From an uncultured Hyphomicrobiales bacterium (GTDB lineage Bacteria; Pseudomonadota; Alphaproteobacteria; Rhizobiales; Beijerinckiaceae), in NCBI GenBank assembly GCA_903847605.1, contig CAINED010000024.1, positions 62,001 through 126,000 on the forward strand: a DNA stretch of 64,000 nt, read 5' to 3'. Each line of letters starts with the position of its first letter. Position 1 is the first letter of the stretch. Below the pieces are notes generated by a model, which did not search any database, was not told the DNA's origin, and saw only the letters and a program-made list of their open reading frames with translations. The position numbers were made by a program, and so were the translations under genes. This document shows positions 36,106 through 43,940 of the stretch, piece by piece.

Positions 36106-36699
36106 ATGATTTCTAGACGCCAGCTTTTGACTTCCCTGGCCGGGCTTGGAGCCATCCCCTTTTCGACGGCTCAGGCCAAAGAAGCGGCGCAGGCCGTCGC
36201 CATTGACGCAGCCGGCGTGGCGAATCTGCACAGATTGACCCCGACCCTTTATCGCGGCGCCCAACCGACCCGAGAAGGTTTCGCCTACCTAGCCGAGCGC
36301 CTTGGCGTCAAAACCGTGCTCAGTCTGCGCCACAATCACAGCGACCGCCGGCACGCAGCGGGCACGCCGCTGACCCTGCACCGCGTTCCCATCAACACCT
36401 GGCACATCGGCGACGACCGGGGCGCCAAGATCGTCCGCGCACTGCGCCTGCTCCGGCACGGCGAGCAGCAGGGACCGGTCTTCGTCCATTGCCAGCACGG
36501 ATCGGATCGCACGGGCGCGATCATAGCGCTCTACCGCATTCTCTATCAGGGCGTGGACAAGGAAACGGCCATCGCGGAGATGCAGAAAGGCGGCTTTGGC
36601 TTTCACGCAGTCTGGGCCGCACTGCCGGTCTGGGGCAACATACCCTCCTACATTCGCAGGGTCGACGTCGCTGACCTGAAGCGGCGGATCGAGGCATAA
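36106..36699 (+). CDS. Exported dual-specificity/tyrosine phosphatase-like protein
   Basis: 197-residue protein with an N-terminal export signal (SRRQLLTSLAGLGAIPFSTAQA). Its two arginines make it Tat-like. The phosphatase domain has the P-loop HCQHGSDRTG, a Cys-x5-Arg signature of cysteine-based phosphatases, with the earlier LYRGAQPTREGF and LSLRHNHSD segments found in the DSP/Siw14-like group. The ATG at 36106 is chosen because it starts the signal. An exported phosphatase of this class may act on phospholipid or phosphoinositide-like substrates, or on surface proteins. Its neighbours give no clue. Confidence 0.82.
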   Translation: MISRRQLLTSLAGLGAIPFSTAQAKEAAQAVAIDAAGVANLHRLTPTLYRGAQPTREGFAYLAERLGVKTVLSLRHNHSDRRHAAGTPLTLHRVPINTWHIGDDRGAKIVRALRLLRHGEQQGPVFVHCQHGSDRTGAIIALYRILYQGVDKETAIAEMQKGGFGFHAVWAALPVWGNIPSYIRRVDVADLKRRIEA

Positions 36700-36838
36700 C
36701 GCCCATTTCCCGCCCGCCCCAATCGTGCTAATCGCGCCGGGCGAGCCGGTGCGGCCCGACGGTCCCGAGCGGCCCCGGACCGGCCTATCCCAAACTGACG
36801 CCTCCCCGAGGCGATAATCCTTTTTAGAGAGGAAAATC

Positions 36839-37795
36839 ATGAAGTTCTGCATCAGCGGCAACGGCGCCATGGGCAACGCACACGCCAAGGCCCTGAAGGC
36901 CATTCCCGGCGCCGAGATCACAGTCGTCCAGTCGCGCACACAGGAAGGCGCCGACAAGTTCGCTGAGACCTACGGCATCAAGACCGCCCTCACCGACTAT
37001 GACGCCGCCGTGAAGCGCGACGATGTCGACGCCGTCATCATCACCGGCCCGACGCAGATCCATGCCGACCAGGCGGAAACCGCGATGCGCGCGGGCAAGC
37101 ACGTCCTGATCGAAATCCCCATGTGCGACAGCGTCGCCGACGCCGAGCGCATTGTGCGCGTGCAGAAAGAAACCGGCGTCACCGCCATGGCCGGCCATGT
37201 TCGCCGCTTCAATCCCTCACACCAACTCATGAACCAGAAGCTCCGCAAGGAAGGCGTCGTGCTGCAGCAGATGCAGGCGCATACGCATTTCTTCCGCCGC
37301 ACCAACATGAATGCGCTGGGACAGCCGCGCTCGTGGGTCGACCATCTCCTGTGGCACCATGCCTGCCACACGGTCGACCTGTTCTCGTATCAGACCGGCG
37401 AGAAGATTTCGGAAGCCTATGCCGTGCAGGGCCCCTACCATCCCGAACTCAAGATAGCCATGGACATGGGTATCGTAATGAAGACTCCGAAGGGCTCGAT
37501 CTGCGTGCTCTCGCTCTCTTTCAACGACGAAGGCCCGATCGGCTCGCCCTACCGCTACATGTGTGACAAGGGCACATGGGTTTCCTTCTACGACGACCTC
37601 ACGGACGGTTTCGGCAAGAAGCTCGACCTCGCGGGCGTCGCACCCTCGATGAACGGCTTTGAAAACCAGGATCGCGAATTCATTGCCGCCATCGAGGGCA
37701 AGCGCGCGCCGAACTGCTCGGTCGCCGACGCGCTCGACACGATGAAACTCCTCGGCAAGATCGAGGACATGCTGCTCGCCAACGATCCGAAGTGA
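36839..37795 (+). CDS. Gfo/Idh/MocA family dehydrogenase, LigC-like (4-carboxy-2-hydroxymuconate semialdehyde dehydrogenase)
   Basis: 318-residue NAD(P)-dependent dehydrogenase. The N-terminal Rossmann fold has CISGNGAMGNAHAKAL and VIITGPTQIHADQAE; the substrate domain has GHVRRFNPSHQ, FFRRTNMNALGQPRSWVDHLL followed by WHHACHTVDLFSYQ, and MNGFENQDREFIAAIEGKRAPN. These stretches agree closely with what I recall of LigC from the protocatechuate 4,5-cleavage pathway of Sphingobium, where it oxidises the hemiacetal of the ring-cleavage product. GAGAGGAAAA precedes the ATG. The pathway's LigAB, LigI and LigJ are not nearby, so it may act on an analogue. Confidence is high for family, moderate for reaction. 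Confidence 0.8.
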   Translation: MKFCISGNGAMGNAHAKALKAIPGAEITVVQSRTQEGADKFAETYGIKTALTDYDAAVKRDDVDAVIITGPTQIHADQAETAMRAGKHVLIEIPMCDSVADAERIVRVQKETGVTAMAGHVRRFNPSHQLMNQKLRKEGVVLQQMQAHTHFFRRTNMNALGQPRSWVDHLLWHHACHTVDLFSYQTGEKISEAYAVQGPYHPELKIAMDMGIVMKTPKGSICVLSLSFNDEGPIGSPYRYMCDKGTWVSFYDDLTDGFGKKLDLAGVAPSMNGFENQDREFIAAIEGKRAPNCSVADALDTMKLLGKIEDMLLANDPK

Positions 37796-37801
37796 TCTGA
37801 A

Positions 37802-38485
37802 GTGGCGGATCAAACGCCACAGCACATCTGCCCCGCCTGCGAAAAGCCGGCGGGGCTTTGCGTTTGCGAGGCAGTTTCGCCTATCGATAATTCAATAGAA
37901 GTGATTGTCCTGCGCCATCCCCAGGAACAGGATCGTGTGCTCGGCACCGCCCGCATCCTCGCGCTGCAGCTGAAAAACTCGTCTGTGAAGACCGGCCTTT
38001 CGTGGCCGAACCTCGCCAAACTTGTCGGCCGTCCCGCCGATCCCAGGCGCTGGGGGATTCTTTATCTCGGCGCCGCGAAGAGCGCTGCGCCAAAGACCGG
38101 TCCGGTGCTAACTGCCGTGACTAAAGACGGCGATCTCCTGCCCGATCAGAACGCCCTGCTTGCAGACCTTGAAGGCATTATCCTGCTCGACGGCAACTGG
38201 GCGCAGGCCAAAGCGCTCTGGTGGCGCAATGCCTGGATGCTGAAATGCCGTCGTCTGGTTCTTAATCCGCCTCACGCATCGCTTTATGGCGACCTGCGCC
38301 GCGAACCACGCCGCGAGAGCATATCGACCATTGAGGCGGCGGCACTGGCCCTATCGGAACTGCAGCACGATCCGGAACTGGTCGAAAAAGTCCTGCCACC
38401 ATTCCGCTTGCTGCTGGAGAAGGCCGGAAAACCTGTGCCGCGCTCATCTCGGGAAAATGACCCGCCAAAGCGCTGGACGACCTGA
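37802..38485 (+). CDS. DTW domain protein (tRNA-uridine aminocarboxypropyltransferase family)
   Basis: 227-residue protein of the DTW/TapT family, members of which add the 3-amino-3-carboxypropyl group from S-adenosylmethionine to uridine in tRNA (acp3U). A zinc-type CPACEKPAGLCVC opens the protein; RHPQEQDRVLGTA and LLDGNWAQAKALWW (the DTW-like motif) follow, with LRREPRRESISTIEA near the end. The start is the GTG at 37802, 6 bp after the stop of the LigC-like gene, with weak spacing to any ribosome-binding site. It is probably read from the same transcript. Confidence 0.85.
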   Translation: MADQTPQHICPACEKPAGLCVCEAVSPIDNSIEVIVLRHPQEQDRVLGTARILALQLKNSSVKTGLSWPNLAKLVGRPADPRRWGILYLGAAKSAAPKTGPVLTAVTKDGDLLPDQNALLADLEGIILLDGNWAQAKALWWRNAWMLKCRRLVLNPPHASLYGDLRREPRRESISTIEAAALALSELQHDPELVEKVLPPFRLLLEKAGKPVPRSSRENDPPKRWTT

Positions 38486-38487
38486 CT

Positions 38488-38519
38488 TTGACCAATTGGT
38501 CAAGCACAGGTATAATACC
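38488..38519 (+). promoter_or_regulatory. Promoter and two palindromic operators of the toxin-antitoxin operon
   Basis: TTGACC (38488-38493), 17-bp spacer, perfect TATAAT (38511-38516). The -35 lies inside a perfect 16-bp palindrome TTGACCAATTGGTCAA (38488-38503), and the -10 lies inside GGTAT-A-ATACC (38509-38519). Two operators covering both promoter elements suit autorepression by antitoxin and toxin. The predicted start of transcription (about 38523) coincides with the antitoxin ATG. Confidence 0.8.
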
Positions 38520-38522
38520 GTG

Positions 38523-38765
38523 ATGAAACGTCAGGTCAGTCTCTACGAAGCCAAGACCCAATTGTCCGCCCTCGTCGAGGAGGCGGCGGAAGGCGAGGAA
38601 ATCGTCATTGCCAAGAACGGCGTTCCAAAAGCCCGCCTCGTGGCGTTGTCGCAGCCGCCGAAAGAGCCACGCAAGCCGGCAAATGCGTTTCAATTCACCT
38701 ATATGGCCCCTGACTGGAACGATCCCGACCCGGAATTTGAAAAGCTGTTTTACGGCGAAGAATGA
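38523..38765 (+). CDS. Phd/YefM-type antitoxin
   Basis: 80-residue antitoxin. The N-terminal DNA-binding part is QVSLYEAKTQLSALVEEAAE followed by GEEIVIAKNGVPKARLVAL, the Phd/YefM signature. The C-terminal APDWNDPDPEFEKLF should block the toxin. It is read from a promoter whose -10 ends 6 bp before the ATG, so the message is probably leaderless: no ribosome-binding site would be transcribed. Its stop overlaps the toxin start (ATGA, 38762-38765). It presumably represses its own operon through the palindromes just upstream. Confidence 0.92.
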   Translation: MKRQVSLYEAKTQLSALVEEAAEGEEIVIAKNGVPKARLVALSQPPKEPRKPANAFQFTYMAPDWNDPDPEFEKLFYGEE

Positions 38766-39145
38766 ATCTTCTCATCGACACTCATATTCTTGTCTGGTGG
38801 GACATTCGCAGCCCTGACCTGCGTCCCGACATTTGTGAATGCGTCGCGTCACCTGAAAACCCGGTCTTTGTCAGCGCGGCCTCGGTCTGGGAAATCGCAA
38901 CCAAGCGACGGTCAGGCAAGTTGCAATTTGGAAGATCGATCCGTTCGATCATTCAGCAATGCGGCTTTGCGGAACTCCCGATTTCCGTAGAAGACGCCGA
39001 ACTCGCCGGCGATCTCGACTGGGATCATCACGACCCTTTCGATCGATTACTGGTCGCGCAGGCGCGCAATCACGACCTGACATTGGTGACTGCCGACCGT
39101 GCAATTCGCGGATACGGCGCAGTGGCGCAGATCTGGGCGGGCTGA
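38762..39145 (+). CDS. vapC: PIN-domain ribonuclease toxin, VapC family
   Basis: 127-residue PIN-domain toxin expected to cleave tRNA or rRNA. Metal-binding acidic residues are in the right places: LLIDTH (Asp6), SVWEIATK (Glu), DPFDRLLVAQA (Asp) and VTADRAI (Asp), so it looks active. It overlaps the antitoxin gene by 4 bp and is translationally coupled to it. The combination of a Phd/YefM antitoxin with a PIN toxin is common in this group. No mobile element lies close by. Confidence 0.92.
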   Translation: MNLLIDTHILVWWDIRSPDLRPDICECVASPENPVFVSAASVWEIATKRRSGKLQFGRSIRSIIQQCGFAELPISVEDAELAGDLDWDHHDPFDRLLVAQARNHDLTLVTADRAIRGYGAVAQIWAG

Positions 39146-39227
39146 TTTCCTGATCTCGCGCACACGTCTTGCTTCTAAACCGCAGGTTTGTCAGCACGCG
39201 CCGCACTTTGCCCCGAAAGGACACGGC

Positions 39228-40523
39228 TTGAACGCAAACGTGTATTTTTCCCGCACGCCAGCGGCGACGACCCGCCGCGCGTTCCTGACTGGCGCATGCG
39301 CTGCCGCGACGGCATCGCTATCTGCGGGGGCCTGGGCGCAACCAGCGCGACTATCTCTGCGCCGAGGAGGCTCCCTCCACTCCATCCTGAACTGGCCGGA
39401 ACTGGAAGCCGGCAGTAAGGACCGGTTCGCTTGGCCGCCGTTCGCTGCGGCGAAATATCAGGTGAACCCGCGCCTTCTGTCCGCATTTCGCCGGGCCGGC
39501 CTCGACTTCATCCGCCTCACTATCGATCCCGGCATCTTTATGGCCACGCAGGGAGCAAGGCGCGACGAACTCGACGCGATCCTACTCTCGCGATGCCGCC
39601 TTCTGATCGACTCCGGCCTCAATGTCATCGTCGATTTCCATCCGATCTCGCAGGTTTCGGCGTGGACGCCGGACCGCATCATCACGAACGAGACGACACA
39701 AAAGGCCTTTTTCGATTTGATCGGGCGAACAGCGAATGTGCTGCGCGCGCTCGATGGCTCGAAGGTCGCTCTGGAATTCATGAACGAACCGCCACATGGC
39801 TACGACGGCGCCACATCAGCGCGCTGGCAGCGCATGCTGGTCGAGATGCACAGGATCGCACGGGCCGCTCATCCAGACCTGACTTTGGTGATGACCGGCG
39901 CTGCAAGCGGCGGCATCAAAGGGTTGATGAATGTCGATGCGCGCGTGTTCAAGGACGACAACATCTACTGGTCGTTCCACTACTATTCTCCGCACCACTT
40001 CACCCATCAGGGTGTCGTGACCTCGCAATCCAACATGCTGCACTTCCGCTATCTCACGGAATTGCCCTACCCTGCCGACGCCGCCAGCCCGGAATTGACA
40101 ATGGAAACCGTGCGCCAGGCGATACGCGCTGATGCTTCCCTGAACGGGTTGCAACGCCTGCAAATCGAAGGCGCCGCAATGGAGTCCATTCGGAAGTACT
40201 TCGCCGAAAACTTCGGACCGAAGAACATCGGTGCGGAATTCGACAAGGTCGTCGAATGGGCAAATCGCAACGGTGTGAAGCCGGAAAAGATTTTGCTCGG
40301 AGAGTTCGGCGCGGCGCGACGCAATACCAGGGGCAACGGCGCACTCAATCGCCACAGGCAAGACTGGATGCGCGATGTACGCATGGCTGCGGAGCAGCGC
40401 GGTTTCGCCTGGGCGCTGTGGGATATCGACGACAATCAGATGGGCATGGTCACACAGCGGGGCAGCGGCATGCTGGATGCGCAAGTGCTGAAGGCGCTCG
40501 GCCTCAACGATATCACCGGCTAG
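39228..40523 (+). CDS. Exported GH5-type cellulase-family glycoside hydrolase
   Basis: 431-residue TIM-barrel glycosidase of family GH5. A twin-arginine signal (TTRRAFLTGACAAATASLSA, ending GAWAQP) exports it. The acid/base Glu is in ALEFMNEPPHG and the nucleophile Glu in ILLGEFGAARR, with DFHPISQ and WSFHYYSPHHF between. The start is taken as the TTG at 39228, since GAAAGGA lies before it and it places the Tat motif near the N-terminus. It stands at the edge of the exopolysaccharide cluster, so it probably trims or releases that polymer rather than degrading cellulose. Confidence 0.83.
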   Translation: MNANVYFSRTPAATTRRAFLTGACAAATASLSAGAWAQPARLSLRRGGSLHSILNWPELEAGSKDRFAWPPFAAAKYQVNPRLLSAFRRAGLDFIRLTIDPGIFMATQGARRDELDAILLSRCRLLIDSGLNVIVDFHPISQVSAWTPDRIITNETTQKAFFDLIGRTANVLRALDGSKVALEFMNEPPHGYDGATSARWQRMLVEMHRIARAAHPDLTLVMTGAASGGIKGLMNVDARVFKDDNIYWSFHYYSPHHFTHQGVVTSQSNMLHFRYLTELPYPADAASPELTMETVRQAIRADASLNGLQRLQIEGAAMESIRKYFAENFGPKNIGAEFDKVVEWANRNGVKPEKILLGEFGAARRNTRGNGALNRHRQDWMRDVRMAAEQRGFAWALWDIDDNQMGMVTQRGSGMLDAQVLKALGLNDITG

Positions 40524-40550
40524 AAACCGATAGCGCTAGGAAAATACGCT

Positions 40551-41681
40551 TCAGCGGCGGCGATATTTCTCATGCGCTCCGCGAATAGCTGCCGCGAATT
40601 TAGAGATTTCAAAACGCTCGCAATAAATCCGGCGCGACTCCTGCTGCATGCGCTGGCGCAATTCCGAATCCTCGACGAGCTGACGCAAGGCATTCTCGAT
40701 CGCGGCGGCATTGCGTTCGACGACCATGCCATTCACGCCGTCGATGGCCACGTCCCGAACAGCGCCCACGTCCGTCGCTACCAGCGCGGCGCCAGCCGAT
40801 GCGCCCTCAATGAGAGCTAGAGGAAGGGCCTCCGCGCGGGACGGCAAAACAACGATATCGGCAGCGCGCATCAATTCATGCACACGCGCAATATCGATCC
40901 ATCCCGTGAAGTCGATGCGGTCTGCGATGCCGTAATCGCGGGCGACCTTCGCCAGCGGCTCCAACTCGCCATTGCCGGCAATCGTACAACGCCAAAGCAC
41001 GGGACTGTCCTTCATCCCCGCAAGGGCTGCGAGGAGAAGATGCGCGCCCTTGCGTTCGGCGAGTTCCCCGGAAAAAACGATGTTGACTGTGTCCTGTCTT
41101 GGACGAGGAATTGAGACGTTTTTCCCGATATCCGGAATGCCATTGTGAACGATGGAAATCAGATCGGGCTTAACGCCCATCCGCTCGAATGGTCCACGAT
41201 AGGCCTCGCCCAGGACGATCACGCCGGCAGCGTTACGAGCCAATGCTCCGAGCGCACGGAACCAGGGTTTGCGCTCGTGCTCGATCTCCTCGCTCATCAT
41301 GCCATGAAACTGGATGACATAGGGCATGCGGAAGAGCCGCGCGACTTTCCCGAATACAACTTTCCGCAGGGCGCTGCCGTTCGTTGAGACGTGTATATGC
41401 GCGATGTCATGCTGGCCGGAGAGACAAGCCCAGGCAAAACGAACAAGCGCGCCAGCGAAGGTAAAAACCCAGAGGGGGTCCGGCCACTCGCCGCGGCTCC
41501 CGATAAACTCGATGTCCGCCGCTGTGCCACGTTGGGACAAATATTCATTGAGATAGAGATTGAGGCGGTCGATGCCGCCGCGGCCCTGAAGGCCGACAGG
41601 CGTGACGACAATGGCCCTCGCCTCGCGCCGCGCCTTGCCTGCAATATCTTGCGCACCCGTTAGGGTATAGGTTTTTTCCAT
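40551..41681 (-). CDS. Glycosyltransferase family 4 protein
   Basis: 376-residue GT-B glycosyltransferase of family GT4. The N-terminus has VVTPVGLQGRGGIDRLNLYL, the nucleotide-binding half begins NIVFSGELAERKGAHLLLAALA, and the ending region has DIVVLPSRAEALPLALIEGASAG, the E-x7-E donor-sugar motif. ATG at 41681; the heparinase-like gene lies 16 bp upstream, so the two are co-transcribed. It should add a sugar to the lipid-linked repeat unit on the cytoplasmic face. Donor and acceptor unknown. Confidence 0.88.
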   Translation of the reverse strand: MEKTYTLTGAQDIAGKARREARAIVVTPVGLQGRGGIDRLNLYLNEYLSQRGTAADIEFIGSRGEWPDPLWVFTFAGALVRFAWACLSGQHDIAHIHVSTNGSALRKVVFGKVARLFRMPYVIQFHGMMSEEIEHERKPWFRALGALARNAAGVIVLGEAYRGPFERMGVKPDLISIVHNGIPDIGKNVSIPRPRQDTVNIVFSGELAERKGAHLLLAALAGMKDSPVLWRCTIAGNGELEPLAKVARDYGIADRIDFTGWIDIARVHELMRAADIVVLPSRAEALPLALIEGASAGAALVATDVGAVRDVAIDGVNGMVVERNAAAIENALRQLVEDSELRQRMQQESRRIYCERFEISKFAAAIRGAHEKYRRR

Positions 41682-41697
41682 GGCCGCATTCCGGAAC

Positions 41698-43665
41698 TCA
41701 GGCCGCGTCTGTGCCGAATTCGATCACAGTGCGCGCCGGTGTCTTCCCAATGAGTCCTGAGAGCAAGATTCTTGCCGTATTGTCGAGCTTGCCGAAGCGC
41801 GGCGAAAACACAGTCTCCTCGACTGTGACTTTGAAAAAATCCGGCGCGATCAATCGGAACAACGCTGCGCCGCCGGGGTCGGCCCGATCATGCAGGGAAA
41901 TGGCGCTCCCCGATATTTCCGCGCGGACATGCGGCGCACAAAGAAATGCAATTTCGACTGCCTTATCTCCATCAATCCCTTCGAGGCTGTCGATTATGGT
42001 GAATCCCGTCGCCGATCCCATGATTTCGCGCCTGTGCGTGACGCCGGCCCTTGCTTGGTAACCATCGTGTTCACCCGCTACGCTCCAGGTTTCGCCTGCC
42101 TTGAAATCAAGCAATCTTGCACGCGCTTTTGACGACCAACTGAAGGCTGCTGAAGGTTCGCTTTGCGAATATCCTGGCAGCGAAAGCGTGTTGTGCGCTG
42201 GCGATGCACGCAACGCGTTACGCCTGCTTTCTCCCGAGTGATAAAGCCATGTTCCCGCATCGATGAAGACAGGCTTCCCGTCGAGTGAAAGCCAGATGGA
42301 CAGAGCATCGGCATGACCGTGCGCGGCAAGAGAGAGATAGCCGAGCGGCCCGTGATCGAACACGAGATGAACGTCATGTACACCGATGTTTTGCCGAAGG
42401 ATCGTGTAGCCACCGTCGGGATAGGCATTGAAAGCGACATTCGCATCGACTTGCATTCGCTGCGCATGCGCGCCGAAAAGAGCTTCCCGGAAGTAGCCGG
42501 GAACAATACCGCGCGATTGCCCCCTTTCGCATAAAGCCGCAACGCAGGCAGCGACGGATGCCGCATAATGGGGCTCGTCGACATGCGGCGCGAGGAGCGC
42601 CCGTCCCTCGTCGTCATCGCCGATGGCAGGGATATTGCCGCTGGAATCCTGCAGAACCGTCAGAAATTCAGCGCCTGCATGCAGACGACCGATCGTCTGC
42701 GAAGAAAACGGCTCGCCCGCAAACTTCCCAAGGAGCGCGCCGAAAGCGATCAACTCCATTGTAAATGCCTGATAGGTCGGAGACTGCTCGCCGCCGACGC
42801 CATCGGGATAAATCTGCAACAGTGTTTCCCTTTCCATGATTTCGCGGCCATATACCCGCCAGCGATGTGCGTGTGAATGACCGGGCAAAAGAAGTCCCGC
42901 GCAATAAAGGCCGATCCCCTCGGCGACGCGATGATTGTTCGCGGAAGAATAAAGAGAAGGCAGCGCTTCCAGCATGTTCGCATGGGCGATGGTGAAGGTT
43001 GCCAGACGCCCGGCATCGTCGCGCTGCAGGCCATCGGGTCCGAGCGCCGCCACCAACAAGGTAATAGACACGAGCCTGAGGGATAGTTCGATGCCAGAAA
43101 CCCAATTCACGCCACTATAAGGCGGGTTGGCTTCCATCCAGGATTGCAAACACGCCAGACACCACTGCCGCGCGGCAGCGGCTTCGTCTCCATCCGACGC
43201 AATGATTGCAGCCAGCGGATGCAGAATTTGTAGCCGGTTCGGCTCCCAAACAAATTTTACATCGCCAAATGGACGGGTCGCAGAGGGAGTCGCGCTTGTC
43301 GAGCGCACATCCACAGCAAATGCTGACACCCCTACCCCCGGCCAATTGCGTCCCGAAACGGGATCGCGATGCCAGAGTTCTGCAATCCGGCGTTCATCCC
43401 GTTCCCGGCTCAATTCGGGATCGACGCCGAGAAAGCGAGCGCCTTTTAAGACTTCATCAACCGTACCGGTCCTCGCCGTTCGCAGCCTGCCCCGGAGATC
43501 GGCAAGATCGGCTAACGCGCCGGCGTTAACGGCGCTAAACGCTTCCCAGCCGCCGCGCATACGCGCGAGCTGCTTCTTCCTCACGAGCTCCTTGAATCGG
43601 TGGAGGATTTCCGCAGGGCTCATCGCAGCGAGGCGCGCAGCATAAAATTTCAGTCTGCCGCCCAT
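41698..43665 (-). CDS. Heparinase II/III family protein (polysaccharide lyase-like)
   Basis: 655-residue protein with an N-terminal (alpha/alpha) toroid and C-terminal heparinase II/III-like beta-sandwich. The toroid has SGVNWVSGIELSLRLVS, SANNHRVAEGIGLYCAG and DGVGGEQSPTYQ, the positions of the catalytic Asn/Tyr/His in the family. The C-domain has AAHGHADALSIWLSLDGKPVFIDAGT. No signal peptide is evident, as in many exopolysaccharide-cluster members. GTTGGAGCC is present upstream of the ATG at 43665. It diverges from the amidotransferase gene and may process the exopolymer. Confidence 0.87.
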   Translation of the reverse strand: MGGRLKFYAARLAAMSPAEILHRFKELVRKKQLARMRGGWEAFSAVNAGALADLADLRGRLRTARTGTVDEVLKGARFLGVDPELSRERDERRIAELWHRDPVSGRNWPGVGVSAFAVDVRSTSATPSATRPFGDVKFVWEPNRLQILHPLAAIIASDGDEAAAARQWCLACLQSWMEANPPYSGVNWVSGIELSLRLVSITLLVAALGPDGLQRDDAGRLATFTIAHANMLEALPSLYSSANNHRVAEGIGLYCAGLLLPGHSHAHRWRVYGREIMERETLLQIYPDGVGGEQSPTYQAFTMELIAFGALLGKFAGEPFSSQTIGRLHAGAEFLTVLQDSSGNIPAIGDDDEGRALLAPHVDEPHYAASVAACVAALCERGQSRGIVPGYFREALFGAHAQRMQVDANVAFNAYPDGGYTILRQNIGVHDVHLVFDHGPLGYLSLAAHGHADALSIWLSLDGKPVFIDAGTWLYHSGESRRNALRASPAHNTLSLPGYSQSEPSAAFSWSSKARARLLDFKAGETWSVAGEHDGYQARAGVTHRREIMGSATGFTIIDSLEGIDGDKAVEIAFLCAPHVRAEISGSAISLHDRADPGGAALFRLIAPDFFKVTVEETVFSPRFGKLDNTARILLSGLIGKTPARTVIEFGTDAA

Positions 43666-43940
43666 GCGAATTCAGGCTCCAACTTTCCAGATACGTTAAT
43701 CACAATCCAGCCTCCACACTAAAGCTGCGGCGTAAACAAGCCGTATGAAGCCCGATCTTCAGGTTTGGCTGGCACATGCCTTGAACAATAAACCTCGAGC
43801 CGCACCGGCGTTTCAATCTGGCACATAATGTCAGTCGAAAGCGATGATGCGGCTCTCCGTGCAAGTTCCCGCGTGCGGCGGCGAAAGGGCCGGAACTTCA
43901 AATTCGCCGCCCGGCGCGGCGAACGACACGGGAATGCGGC
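43666..43940. promoter_or_regulatory. Divergent promoter region in the exopolysaccharide cluster
   Basis: 275 bp between the heparinase-like gene and the amidotransferase gene, which read apart. The 9-mer CTGGCACAT occurs twice, at 43769 and 43819, exactly 50 bp apart. No frame here looks like a gene. One copy forms part of a TGGCAC-N5-TTGAA string that only loosely resembles a sigma-54 site. A shared operator is possible but unproven. Confidence 0.4.

Noticed and set aside
43770-43785. Sigma-54-like string TGGCAC-N5-TTGAA
   Set aside because: The -12 element has TTGA instead of TTGC, so the essential GC is lost. The distance to the gene is also long and there is no activator gene.
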